Of a stretch of DNA of 10,130 nt, positions 1-7,492 are shown piece after piece. Source of the stretch: Paraglomus occultum (Eukaryota > Glomeromycota > Glomeromycetes > Paraglomerales > Paraglomeraceae); NCBI GenBank assembly GCA_910592205.1, contig CAJVPJ010001387.1, positions 1 through 10,130 of the forward strand. Direction: 5' to 3'. The translations under genes were made by a program, and so were the position numbers. The notes under the pieces were generated by a model. The model had not been told where the DNA came from. It saw only the letters and a list, made by a program, of their open reading frames with translations, and searched no databases. Each line of letters opens with the position of its first letter. Position 1 is the stretch's first letter.

Positions 1-403
1 CATCGAAGTGGTGATTGGCCAGCGTATGAAGAGGCTTGTATGCGTTGCTGGAGTGATCTTTTCCTACGGTTTGATCGCAAAAATTATAAACGTGCCCCGT
101 TAATGTTTTTCTCTGATGTGTTTATTGGATAGAGACTAACCATCCGATGGTAGATATCTTGCTACTCTAAGCGATTGCCCTGTAGAAACGGTAGCTTTTG
201 TAATACCTAAAAATCCATAGGGAACATGATGCATCTAAGCATTCTTATTAAAGGATGTAGATGACATTCATAGACTCTACCAGCTTCATTCGGTCGAAAT
301 CCCTGTACAACCAACTAATAGCGAAATTGTGGTGCAATTTATATCGGCTTTATTGACTTTGCGGGTATGCTTTATTCAAGTTCTTCGATTTGGAAACGAT
401 TGA
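1..403 (+). pseudogene. Decayed gene tail, DUF6589-like / transposon-associated (tentative)
   Basis: Protein-like sequence is spread over several frames, as in a frameshifted remnant that enters from the left edge. Frame 1 (1-132) reads HRSGDWPAYEEACMRC then WSDLF, FDRKNYKRAPLMFF and SDVF before a stop at 130-132. Reading continues in another frame at 123-167 (YWIETNHPMVDIL), shifts again at 161-220 (ATLSDCPVET), and a further open piece runs 260-403 (HRLYQLHSVEIPVQP). The order 'HRSGDW ... FDR.NYKRAPL ... YW..TNHP' reminds me of the C-terminal part of DUF6589-type proteins, which are abundant in fungi and often linked to mobile DNA. That family link is from memory, not a search. At least two shifts and several stops argue against a working product. 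It could instead be exons with introns, but the frame changes overlap and lack GT-AG borders. Confidence 0.5.
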
Positions 404-870
404 TAACTTATTTTTCAAATTAATTTTCAGAATATCACCATTGTTAATAATTCTCTGTTATATCATGCACCAGAGTCTAAGTTGATTCGTCAAAGACGGG
501 ATAGCTCCACAATAACCGCAGATCGAGGGGAAAAATAGTTATTTGTATAGACATATATTCTACCCTGTAATTTAATTTATTTTTTTTTCTGCGTTAATAA
601 AGCTGGCCCTGGTGGCCGATTTCGCTCATATTCATACATAATCGTGTTTAGTTTGCATGTGTATTTTTTGGGATTTTTCTGATTTTTATTTGTTTATTTT
701 TTTTACGTAACATCAACTGTATCTCTTATCTACTATTATAAACAAGCTTCGCTTAAAATTTTTTCTTGGCGAAGTTGATTTCGACGTCGGGGAACCAAAA
801 TCCTGTCGCTGAAATTTTTGTTGCTCTGATTTCGCGTATGTGACATCGATGTCACTGGCGCAGTAATGAC
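404..870. other. AT-rich spacer without a gene
   Basis: No convincing coding frame. It contains T-rich runs (about 576-590 and 661-705), a possible AATAAA signal near 596-601 that could belong to the remnant at 1-403, and a small GGCC-CTGGT-GGCC inverted repeat near 605-617. The right end becomes GC-richer and leads into the promoter region of the next gene. Confidence 0.5.
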
Positions 871-878
871 GTTTTCGG

Positions 879-913
879 CGACGGGCCGTTGGTCATGTGT
901 TTGCTTATATAAG
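879..913 (+). promoter_or_regulatory. Promoter: GC-rich box plus TATA box of the 13-exon gene
   Basis: A GC-rich near-palindrome CGACGGGCCGT (879-889) stands in AT-rich DNA, followed by TATATAAG at 906-913. The proposed start codon is about 70 nt further on at 982. The same 11-mer occurs once more in the window at 3953-3963, again upstream of a TATA box, which suggests a shared promoter element. That the box is functional is inference. Confidence 0.55.
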
Positions 914-981
914 GTTATCATTGTAATTTATCTATTTGTTTACTCTCTCCCCTACTATGAGCCGACAAAAGGAAAAACCGT

Positions 982-3775
982 ATGGTTTCGATGGCAAGTA
1001 CACGTTTTTCTGAAACTGACGCGACTTTTTACACTTACTTACCAATACAATATCAAATTTTCAGTCTTTAAGTCATATTTCACGTGGGCATCAAATCAGA
1101 ACGTTATCCCTTCTTTGTCAGAATTTGTTCGTTTGAACGTTGACTTTGTAGCCAGATCATTTACTCAAACAAGTGACCTTCTAGGACTGGAGGGTGCATG
1201 GGCAAAGCGTTTCGATTTAACTGCAAAGATATTGAATATTGAGGAAAGTATAACTCAATCATTTTCTCCGTGTGGGCATTCGTGTCAAAAAATATCATCC
1301 TCGTTCTAGTAATGTTGTCGGGAGCTTCAGTCGGGTTTACTGACTGCGGTTGTTACATTCCTAACATTACGGACATAGTAGTGTTGTGGGAGCTTCAGTC
1401 GGGTTTACTGACTGCGGTTTTACATTCCTAACATTACGGACATAGTAGTGTTGTGGGAGCTTCAGTCGGGTTTACTGACTGCGGTTGTTACATTCCTAAC
1501 ATTACGGACATAGTAGTGTTGTGGGAGCTTCAGTCGGGTTTACTGACTGCGGTTATTACATTCCCAACACTCATCCCCATCATTATGTACCTCATCTCCC
1601 ACCTCAATAAGTATACTCTAACAATTTTCAAATTATAAAAATACAGGTAGTTAATGACAAAGCAGATTGGTCTTGTATCATCGAAAGATGGCATATGGTA
1701 GGTTACAAAACTTCTATGGGCTTGTCAATATCACTGTGATTTAATATGCGATATTTGTCAGATGCAAATTGTAGAAAATTGCCGTGAAAAAATTTACACT
1801 TTGTATTCAAACGAGAACGAAAACTTTGGAAATAAATTGTTGAAAAACCATAAAAAATCAGAACTCGATACCAATAACTCTGCTGATGTGAATGCAACCA
1901 CTCGTCCTAAAAAAAGATTTTTAGAATGTGCAGAAGAAAGTCCTCCAAAACACGTGGCAATTAGTACTGTGGATTTGAACCATTGATAATTTATTTGTTT
2001 TGATCCTACAAATTTATTTCTAGGAAGTAATAACTGAGTCTAATACAACACTCATCCCATCATCGCAAATTGATTATTATGAATTGATAAATAAAATCGC
2101 TATGCAAAATGATAATGGTAAGAAGCCCTCCGTTTTTTACCTTAGGTTCAGATGTTGTTATCTAAACTTGACTGTTCTTTGAAACTACTGTTTATTGTAC
2201 AGATGGATTTCGAACTCCCCCTCATCAAATTGTCAGTAACATATACGACCCAGAAATATCAATTAATGAAAATATACTAAGAATATCTGCTATGAGTTTA
2301 GCCAAGCTGGACGAATCCAAGGTATTTGTTTGAAGACGCTAATTTTTGAAGCATATAAAAATACTCAATGGTTTGCATTAAACAGTACTTCGGGGAATTT
2401 ATTCCGCATTTTATAAAATATAAGAACTCCCAGAAAAATAATCCATTTTCGTAAGTAGTTGAATTGCCTAGGATATATTTTACAATCTATAACTAATACC
2501 TTCTTAATATATAGGTTCACAATTGATGATGTAATGGATATTCGAGGAGAAAGCGGGTTTGCTAAATTTTTGTCAGTTGATGATTATATAAAATTACTAT
2601 CAAAAAAACCAAAGAGGAGAGTTGAATTACCAGAAGGTTGGCGTAATGTTATTGAAGAATATTATAAGGTAATTATATGTTATCGTTTTATTCGTCATTA
2701 CAGCAATTATTGATTCTATTATTTTATAGGAAACAACCGAAAGTGGATCGGTAAAAAATATATCTGATTGGATTCGTATTACAGAAGAACTGGGAGTTGT
2801 AAAAGAGGAAGATAACAGAGAACTAATAAAACTAAAAAAATATTTGAATCGAGTTATGCTTCCATTGTAAGTGCTTTCTGAGGTTTATCGTTATTAATTA
2901 CTCATTGTTCCTAACATTTTATCTTGCAGGATCGAATCATTCTCAAAACAAGTCCCAGATATCAGTGCCCCAGACAGTAGTGAGCATCATTATTGGTCAG
3001 AATTTGGACATCGTTTTTTCTCAAGGGCATTACAAGAATTCGTAGATCTTGATTGGCGGGCGTAAGCATTAAGTTTAATTAAGCTATCATAATATTGTTT
3101 TCAAAACTATGTTATGTTAAATTTACCTTTATTTTAGCATGGAAGTTCCTGTACAGGCCTCAAAGTATAGAAAAAATTATGGACATAACTACATCATTGA
3201 CACAGTGGTTGATGGAAAATATGCGGACTTGTTGGCGCGAATGTGGAAAACTGGTGAAGAAATTTTTGTCGGAGAACAAGCCGGACCTCCCACTCGATAT
3301 GATCTAACAAAATTAGCAACCGACTCTTTTAAATTGTATAGAGAAATAAGAGATTGTTTAAATGTTAGAATTTTACGGGCCATGGGGAAGGGTGACGTGA
3401 ATTACAATAATCGGTCTGTTTTCGGAATATTGGGCTTTCTTTTTGAAATCAAAATGCTCATAATGTGGAAAGATGGAGTATACGTATATGAAGAATATGG
3501 AAGTTTAAACATTGCTTCTAACCCAGGTCAAATTTCAGAGATGAAATCAGGTATATTAAGGCTATTGGAATTTATGGTAAGTTGCATTTTATAATTTTAT
3601 AAATATCTTTTAATTGATCTATTCTAAATTAGTTCCGTTATAGATGATCATTAAAACCGAAACGAAAAATAATGTGGAAACTGAGTATAATGCTGATACT
3701 ATACAGATTTTGAAAAGAAAATTTGATAAAATTATTCAGACGAAGCCATTGCCTTCAAAAATCGCGAAGAGATAA
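982..3775 (+). CDS. 13-exon gene, unrecognised protein, possible degenerate PD-(D/E)XK-like C-terminal region
   Basis: Hand-assembled exons: 982-997, 1065-1308, 1514-1586, 1647-1697, 1762-1968, 2024-2117, 2203-2321, 2386-2450, 2515-2668, 2730-2866, 2930-3061, 3138-3576, 3644-3775. All introns are GT-AG, and every phase matches to give 620 codons ending in TAA. Exons 4-13 are strongly supported. Exons 1-3 are less certain because intron 2 (1309-1513) lies in a tandem repeat, and the donor at 1969 (GTGGAT) is weak; retaining that intron would end the protein after DLNH. Basic stretches RPKKRF (about residue 177) and KKPKRR (about 320) could be nuclear signals. Exon 11 has HHYWSEFGHRFF. Exon 12 (residues 432-577) has Asp461, then GEQAG with Glu477, a helix-like KLATDSFKLYREI, and strand-like segments. 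This order resembles a PD-(D/E)XK core whose Lys is lost (inference). It resembles a lineage-specific Glomeromycotina family I recall, with no function known to me. Confidence 0.8.
1311..1570 (+). repeat. 68-bp tandem repeat, about 3.8 copies, across intron 2 and exon 3
   Basis: Units begin with GGAGCTTCAGTCGGGTTTAC at 1321, 1389, 1456 and 1524, so the spacing is 68, 67 and 68 bp. Copies are nearly identical; the 67-bp unit lacks one base after GCGGTT, and copy 1 has GTCGGG where the others have GTGGG. The array fades after about 1570. Each complete unit carries a branch-site-like CTAAC and ends in ACATAG, so each junction can serve as a 3' splice site (1378, 1445, 1513) and also contains GTAGTG, a possible donor. 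A CAGTC...GACTG stem of 5 bp lies in each copy. There are no unique spacers, so it is not a CRISPR array. Confidence 0.95.
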
Positions 3776-3851
3776 ATATGTTAGATTTTGTTTGTATTTT
3801 TTTTAACATTGAAGACATGTCATAAATACTGTCATTTACCTATTAGGAAAA

Positions 3852-3857
3852 AATAAA
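3852..3857 (+). terminator. Poly(A) signal of the 13-exon gene
   Basis: AATAAA about 77 nt after the TAA stop at 3773-3775, in AT-rich DNA. This is a plausible 3' UTR signal for the 13-exon gene. The next promoter starts about 100 nt further on, so the two genes are closely packed. Confidence 0.45.
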
Positions 3858-3952
3858 AACCCAAGCTATATTTAGCGAAAATATGTAATTTTTTATAAAA
3901 ATAATTTTGTTCCTCACGATTCGCAATGTTTCAATATTTTTGGAACTTTTGA

Positions 3953-4020
3953 CGACGGGCCGTCGCCGAAATTTTGATACTTTAGTTAGACATTTTAAAT
4001 AAATAACTGGACATATATAA
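3953..4020 (+). promoter_or_regulatory. Promoter of the coiled-coil gene: GC-rich palindrome and TATA box
   Basis: CGACGGGCCGTCG (3953-3965) is nearly self-complementary and is followed by CCGAAATTTT. ATATATAA sits at about 4013-4020. The ATG at 4036 is only about 16 nt beyond the TATA-like run, so either the leader is very short or transcription starts from a site further upstream. The 11-base core matches 879-889 exactly. Confidence 0.5.
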
Positions 4021-4035
4021 ACTAGGTACTAAAAC

Positions 4036-4413
4036 ATGCAATCCGAGGTTGATTCATTAAAACAACGAATTTCTGAGCTCGAAGCCAAGAATGCCGAGCT
4101 TTTAAAACAGGTTACGGAAGAAAGCACCAAACGCGAAGCTGAGAATGTTGAGCTCAAAGCCAGGATCGCCAAATTGGAACAGATCGCAGAAGAAAATTCT
4201 GAGCTTAAAGATAGAATCACGAAATTGGAACAGAAACAGACCCAGGCAACTACCAATGAACAGGAAGTATCTCCTACAAAAGATATTTCGCCAATTATCG
4301 AGAGCCATTCTTATGAGAATAAAATGTTGCTAACCAATCAGCATGCAATGCTCTTATATGGAGGTGCATGTAATATAGGCGCTCTTCAGAATTATGTTCT
4401 TGTTTCTTTATAG
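4036..4413 (+). CDS. Small coiled-coil protein, C-terminus probably altered by a transposon end
   Basis: An uninterrupted 125-codon frame. Residues 1 to about 75 form a charged heptad coiled coil (SLKQRISELEAKNAELL, ELKARIAKLEQ, ELKDRITKLEQ), a style very common in Glomeromycotina proteins. A polar linker with TNEQEVSPTKDISPII follows. From about residue 95 the composition changes abruptly to a hydrophobic tail (HAMLLYGGACNIGALQNYVLVSL) with no heptads. The DNA there shares short motifs (CTTATATGGAGG, GTTC..TTTATAGG) with the transposon-like end just downstream, so these last 30 or so codons may come from inserted DNA that replaced the native C-terminus. Start: first ATG after the TATA box, with A at -3. 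The native gene could also have continued by splicing. The role is unknown; coiled coils of this sort usually mediate protein association. Confidence 0.7.
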   Translation: MQSEVDSLKQRISELEAKNAELLKQVTEESTKREAENVELKARIAKLEQIAEENSELKDRITKLEQKQTQATTNEQEVSPTKDISPIIESHSYENKMLLTNQHAMLLYGGACNIGALQNYVLVSL

Positions 4414-4526
4414 GTTGTTCTTTTATAAAAAAAATTTACTAATAAATTGCATCGGTCCCATGAAATAATGTTCTTTATGAGAGGTTGTTCCTTTATGGAG
4501 GGTTCTTTTATGGAGGGTCGACTGTA
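4385..4526 (-). mobile_element. One end of a pogo/Tigger-like DNA transposon (single end seen)
   Basis: Read on the minus strand the segment starts TA-CAGTCGACCCTCCATAAA and then shows spaced repeats of CCTCCATAAA / CCTCTCATAAA with GAAC between them. A CAGT terminus next to TA, followed by CCTC..ATA..GAAC subterminal repeats, is the pattern I know from Tc1/mariner-pogo (Tigger-type) ends. The outer border would be 4524, with TA at 4525-4526 as target duplication. No matching opposite end occurs in the window, so the element is truncated, or its other end has decayed or lies outside. No transposase frame is present. Confidence 0.45.
4441..4446 (+). terminator. Possible poly(A) signal of the coiled-coil gene
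   Basis: AATAAA 28 nt after the stop codon at 4413, inside the transposon-like segment. If used, the inserted DNA supplies both the stop and the 3' end of the coiled-coil transcript. Confidence 0.35.
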
Positions 4527-4565
4527 TTAATTATTAATCTTTCAAAATTTGGTGATAAAAATAGG

Positions 4566-4815
4566 ATGTTTGGTAAATATTCAGATTGTGAGAAGCCTAC
4601 GGCTTCTGCCTGTGGCCGATGCTAATACTAATACAGGTACTCATGCACAAAATCTTATTAGATTGCGGGCTAAAGCTGCCCATAGAGATGCGCTTGCCAA
4701 TTTTTAATAGAACTCTTGTCTTTTTCCAATCAAAATAGATATTGGGTATTGTAATGACTGTCAACCTACTAAATTTCCCGGCAGAGTAGAATTATTAGAT
4801 TTAAATACTTTTTAA
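4566..4815 (+). pseudogene. Cys-rich gene remnant with CxxC motifs
   Basis: Two overlapping frames read as protein. Frame A (4566-4625) gives FGKYSDCEKPTASACGRC and stops. Frame B picks up at the same place (4618) with DANTNTGTHAQNLIRL, then RAKAAHRDALANF, then two adjacent stops (4705-4710), and continues in the same frame with NSCLFPIKIDIGYCNDCQPT to a stop at 4813-4815. The Cys spacing (C-x7-C-x2-C, and C-x10-C-x2-C) suggests one or two small zinc-binding knuckles. One frameshift plus a double stop mark it as decayed. It begins about 40 bp after the transposon-like border. It may be the severed 3' part of a neighbouring gene; I do not recognise the family. Confidence 0.45.
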
Positions 4816-5530
4816 TAAGCTAGACGCAAAATTGTTTTCTGTTATATTTTGTATGATTTAGATAAGTTTTATATGACTTAGTTTAGAGGGAATTGGGACA
4901 AAAATTTTCGTATAATTTATTTTCTCTTTCGATCAAGACCAGGGAATTGCTTTTTCTGTTAGCTTTCTTTTGGCTTGCACTCTTTTTTTGGACTAAAAAA
5001 GGGCCGGATAGCCTTTTGTTTTTATTGTAATTTAGTAAGCTAGCCCGTGTGGAACTCGTTCTTGACTAAGGAAAAGTTGGGAAATTTTCCGTATAAGTTA
5101 TTTTTTTGGTATAATTTATTTTGAGAGAATTGGAACAAATTTTTGTATGGTTTATTTTTGTATGATTTAAAATAAATATACTATTTAATGAACTAGCTTT
5201 CAGAGAATTTATTCCTGATATATTAATATTAATTTTTTGTATGACTAAATAAATATAACCAAAAGTTAATATAGAGATTAAGAATCTAAGGCTTTTAGAA
5301 GCATTTCTAAATATAGTAAAAAACAATATAGAAATTAAAATAATTTGGCAAAAGCAGATTTAATCAATATTTAAGATTTAATTTAACACGCAAGCATTTC
5401 TAACTTTGGGTGCCGATTAAGATTCCTTAAATCTTTGACCAGAGTATATTAATATTTTAAAACTTAGTTTTAAACGTCAATTAAACACTTGATGGCAGGT
5501 AAACCTGTCGCTAATATATAAACTCAATTC
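4816..5530. other. AT-rich non-coding stretch with diverged dispersed repeats
   Basis: No credible gene. A motif AGAGGGAATTGGGACAAAA followed by TTTCGTATAATTTATTTT (about 4885-4923) recurs in diverged form at about 5121-5158 (GAGAGAATTGGAACAAA...). Other partial copies of GTATAA(G/T)TTATTT are at about 5092-5120. The dispersed short repeats look like old mobile or satellite-like debris. Near 5494-5507 there is a small CAGGT-AA-ACCTG hairpin. Everything else is low-complexity AT. Confidence 0.45.
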
Positions 5531-5553
5531 ATCCGTTGTACAAGACAGTTAAA

Positions 5554-5756
5554 TGTAATAACCTACTTTCCTTTGCGATTGAGCCTTTGTTTGTGGAACA
5601 AATTGCAGAGGTGATAATCGCGTTTAGCAAACTCATGCAAATTTTAGTTAGACAAATAGTATATCTTACTATAAACATCTTATTAAACTTATTAAGAGCA
5701 GTGATCTTAATAACATTACTTACACATAAATTCTCCCCCAATAGTACGTTATTACA
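5554..5756. repeat. Segment bounded by 16-bp inverted repeats (TG...CA ends)
   Basis: The left end TGTAATAACCTACTTT (5554-5569) and right end ATAGTACGTTATTACA (5741-5756) are inverted copies with 14 of 16 matches. The outer nine bases are perfect (TGTAATAAC / GTTATTACA). The 203-bp segment could be a small MITE-like element or a solo LTR, since LTRs start TG and end CA. I see no clear target duplication: flanks are GTTAAA on the left and CTCGG on the right. An open frame crosses the segment on each strand, but neither looks like a real protein. Confidence 0.4.
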
Positions 5757-5860
5757 CTCGGTAATGTCAAAATCCGACTGCCCGATACGCACTCGGGTAA
5801 ATATTAAGCATCAATGACCGTTTTACCGTGACCAATATAAATGCCAAGTTTTATGAATGG

Positions 5861-5971
5861 ATGGGCAACGTACAATCTTTCCAGAATCATATTTGGTTTT
5901 TCCAAACATTTCTTGTTTTGTGTTTTTGCTTCTCATTTCTACTAATAGTTATATTTAATATTTACAAATAA
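5861..5971 (+). CDS. Possible 36-residue single-pass membrane microprotein
   Basis: A short frame begins MGNVQSFQNH, continues with a hydrophobic stretch (about residues 11-32, rich in Phe, Leu, Ile and Cys) and ends NIYK-stop. MGNVQS fits the N-myristoylation consensus (Gly2, small residue at position 6). AATATAAA lies about 25 nt upstream (5834-5841), and AATAAA overlaps the stop codon (5967-5972). T-rich DNA yields Phe/Leu-rich frames by chance, so this is only a candidate; a function cannot be given. Confidence 0.2.
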   Translation: MGNVQSFQNHIWFFQTFLVLCFCFSFLLIVIFNIYK

Positions 5972-7440
5972 AGCTATTGGTTTCTTATTAAATACGTCAT
6001 AGTTTTCATGTTTGTACGCTTTTTAACAAGAGACAATGAATAATCCAAAGAACTTGTTGAGAACTCTACACATTTATGGATTGAGATTGTCGGAAAAAGG
6101 AGAACTTTTAAGGTAAATGACAACGATATAGTGGCATGAACTACAGTGTTGCGATAATCTTGTAAAACTTTTATGGTTAGCAAACGTTAATTGGAGATAG
6201 CCGAATAGCAAAAATTGAATAAAAAGAGAATCTACAAAAAGAAGAGGGCTTTGAAAATTAGAATACGTGTATAAAAGAATTTTAGAAAGAAGCAGTCACC
6301 TGCTAAACTTAAATTTAGAAAACGGCTTTCCCAGTGATGCAAAGTCCGAATCACAACCACGGCGAAGCACTTTCTGTATTGACGGGTAATGATAAAAATA
6401 GTTTATGGAGATGAACGTGGCCAAGCTGTGGCGTCATGTTTACTCTGTCTAAATCTGTGCACTATAATGATTGCTGCATATATTGCATATCTTGTGTTGA
6501 AAAATGGTAGATATTCGTCCAACTTTGTACAGGGAAGGCAAGGGCATGGGGGCACTGACTGGTAGACTGAAGCAAGTGTCCTGCATATGTGAACGATAAA
6601 TGGAATAACAATAACAATAGAGTAGAACTATTTTCTATATGGGAAAAATCAAATACGTTAATTAGTTAACAGTTATTAATATATAATAATTATTAATATT
6701 AATATTCTTATTTTATTATTAATTAAATTAATATATACTAGTTGAATATAATATAAATAATATAAATAATATAAATAATATAATAATAATATATATATAT
6801 TGTAGTAAAAGGATCTATTCTACTATGACTTTTAACTGACTTGTGATTTATCTTGTGATCTATTGTTTTACCATTGACCCTTTTTCTACGTCATTTTACA
6901 GGTCGCATGAGTAACCGTTATACTATTGTTTATAGCATTATGACATACGTTAACATTATTCTTCAGTTCTGATTTATCGGGGGGCATCTATCTGATTGTT
7001 GTGCAAATGATAATGTGACCAATGATCGTCATTGATTAGCTACAATTATATCAAACCAGTATCTAACAAACTCCCATATCGATATACTCCTTTTTTTTTC
7101 TCACCAAAATCGGTATTTCGATCATTTCCATTTGAGACGCAAAAAAAATCTAAAGATGTTGTAATCAATGCATACGGTACGCTGACTAACATAATACAGA
7201 CACCGTATACAGCAATAGCTCATGTCATCATACGAAAAGGGGGATAAGAACTTGTGATAAGATAAAAGTGTATAACTATAATAGACTAAATTTACTATCG
7301 AACGAAAGATATTAACAAACCGACCATATACCCCAATTTCATCTTGTTATTTATTTATATAGTTTGTATACCTTATATTATTAAGCGCTCTCGCACAGAT
7401 ATACCGATTGATATTGGTCACATTTCATTTATTTATGTTA
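5972..7440. other. Gene-poor AT-rich intergenic region
   Basis: No supported gene on either strand. Visible features are a simple AT tract (6660-6805), a G6 run at 6979-6984, and scattered GATAA motifs (for example the pair TGATAAGATAA near 7254-7264). The frame at 7032-7247 lacks coding character. It could hold distal regulatory sites or untranslated RNA that I cannot see. Confidence 0.4.
6660..6805. repeat. AT-only low-complexity tract with 9-bp repeats
   Basis: Almost pure A/T over about 145 bp. The part at about 6747-6800 is a short tandem array of ATATAAATA-like 9-mers that passes into TAATAATAAT and (AT)n. This is a simple-sequence repeat with no coding signal. Confidence 0.85.
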
Positions 7441-7442
7441 CT

Positions 7443-7457
7443 CACACACACACACAC

Positions 7458-7490
<33 letters not shown>

Positions 7491-7492
7491 TA
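7443..7492. repeat. (CA)n / CACATA microsatellite
   Basis: Ten CA dinucleotides (7443-7462) are followed by TACACA-type hexamers to about 7492. It is a simple microsatellite and likely to vary in length between isolates. Confidence 0.9.

Noticed and set aside
866-981. Start of the 13-exon gene at ATG 866 with a hydrophobic N-terminus
   Set aside because: This Met lies between the dyad CGTCATTACTG region and the GC-rich box, upstream of the TATA box at 906. The ATG at 982 with a 67-nt phase-matched intron fits better.
1311-1570. CRISPR-like array
   Set aside because: The units are contiguous 67-68 bp copies without unique spacers, in a eukaryotic gene.
1453-1638. 61-codon + strand frame through the tandem repeat
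   Set aside because: It is only a reading of the repeat and its flank. Part of it coincides with exon 3 of the spliced gene, but the ATG and the 3' end are not supported.
4029-4308. Two minus-strand frames opposite the coiled-coil gene
   Set aside because: They are antisense shadows of the heptad repeats (GAGCTC-type codons) and have no start context.
5066-5326. 86-codon minus-strand frame rich in Ile, Asn and Lys
   Set aside because: It reflects AT-rich low complexity and repeated NHTKI-type units from the dispersed repeats, with no promoter or motif.
5529-5817. Overlapping 87-codon (-) and 93-codon (+) frames
   Set aside because: Both run across the inverted-repeat element, have no recognisable motif, and mirror each other in AT-rich DNA.
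7032-7247. 71-codon + strand frame
   Set aside because: No family resemblance, weak composition, and no splice or promoter context; probably chance.
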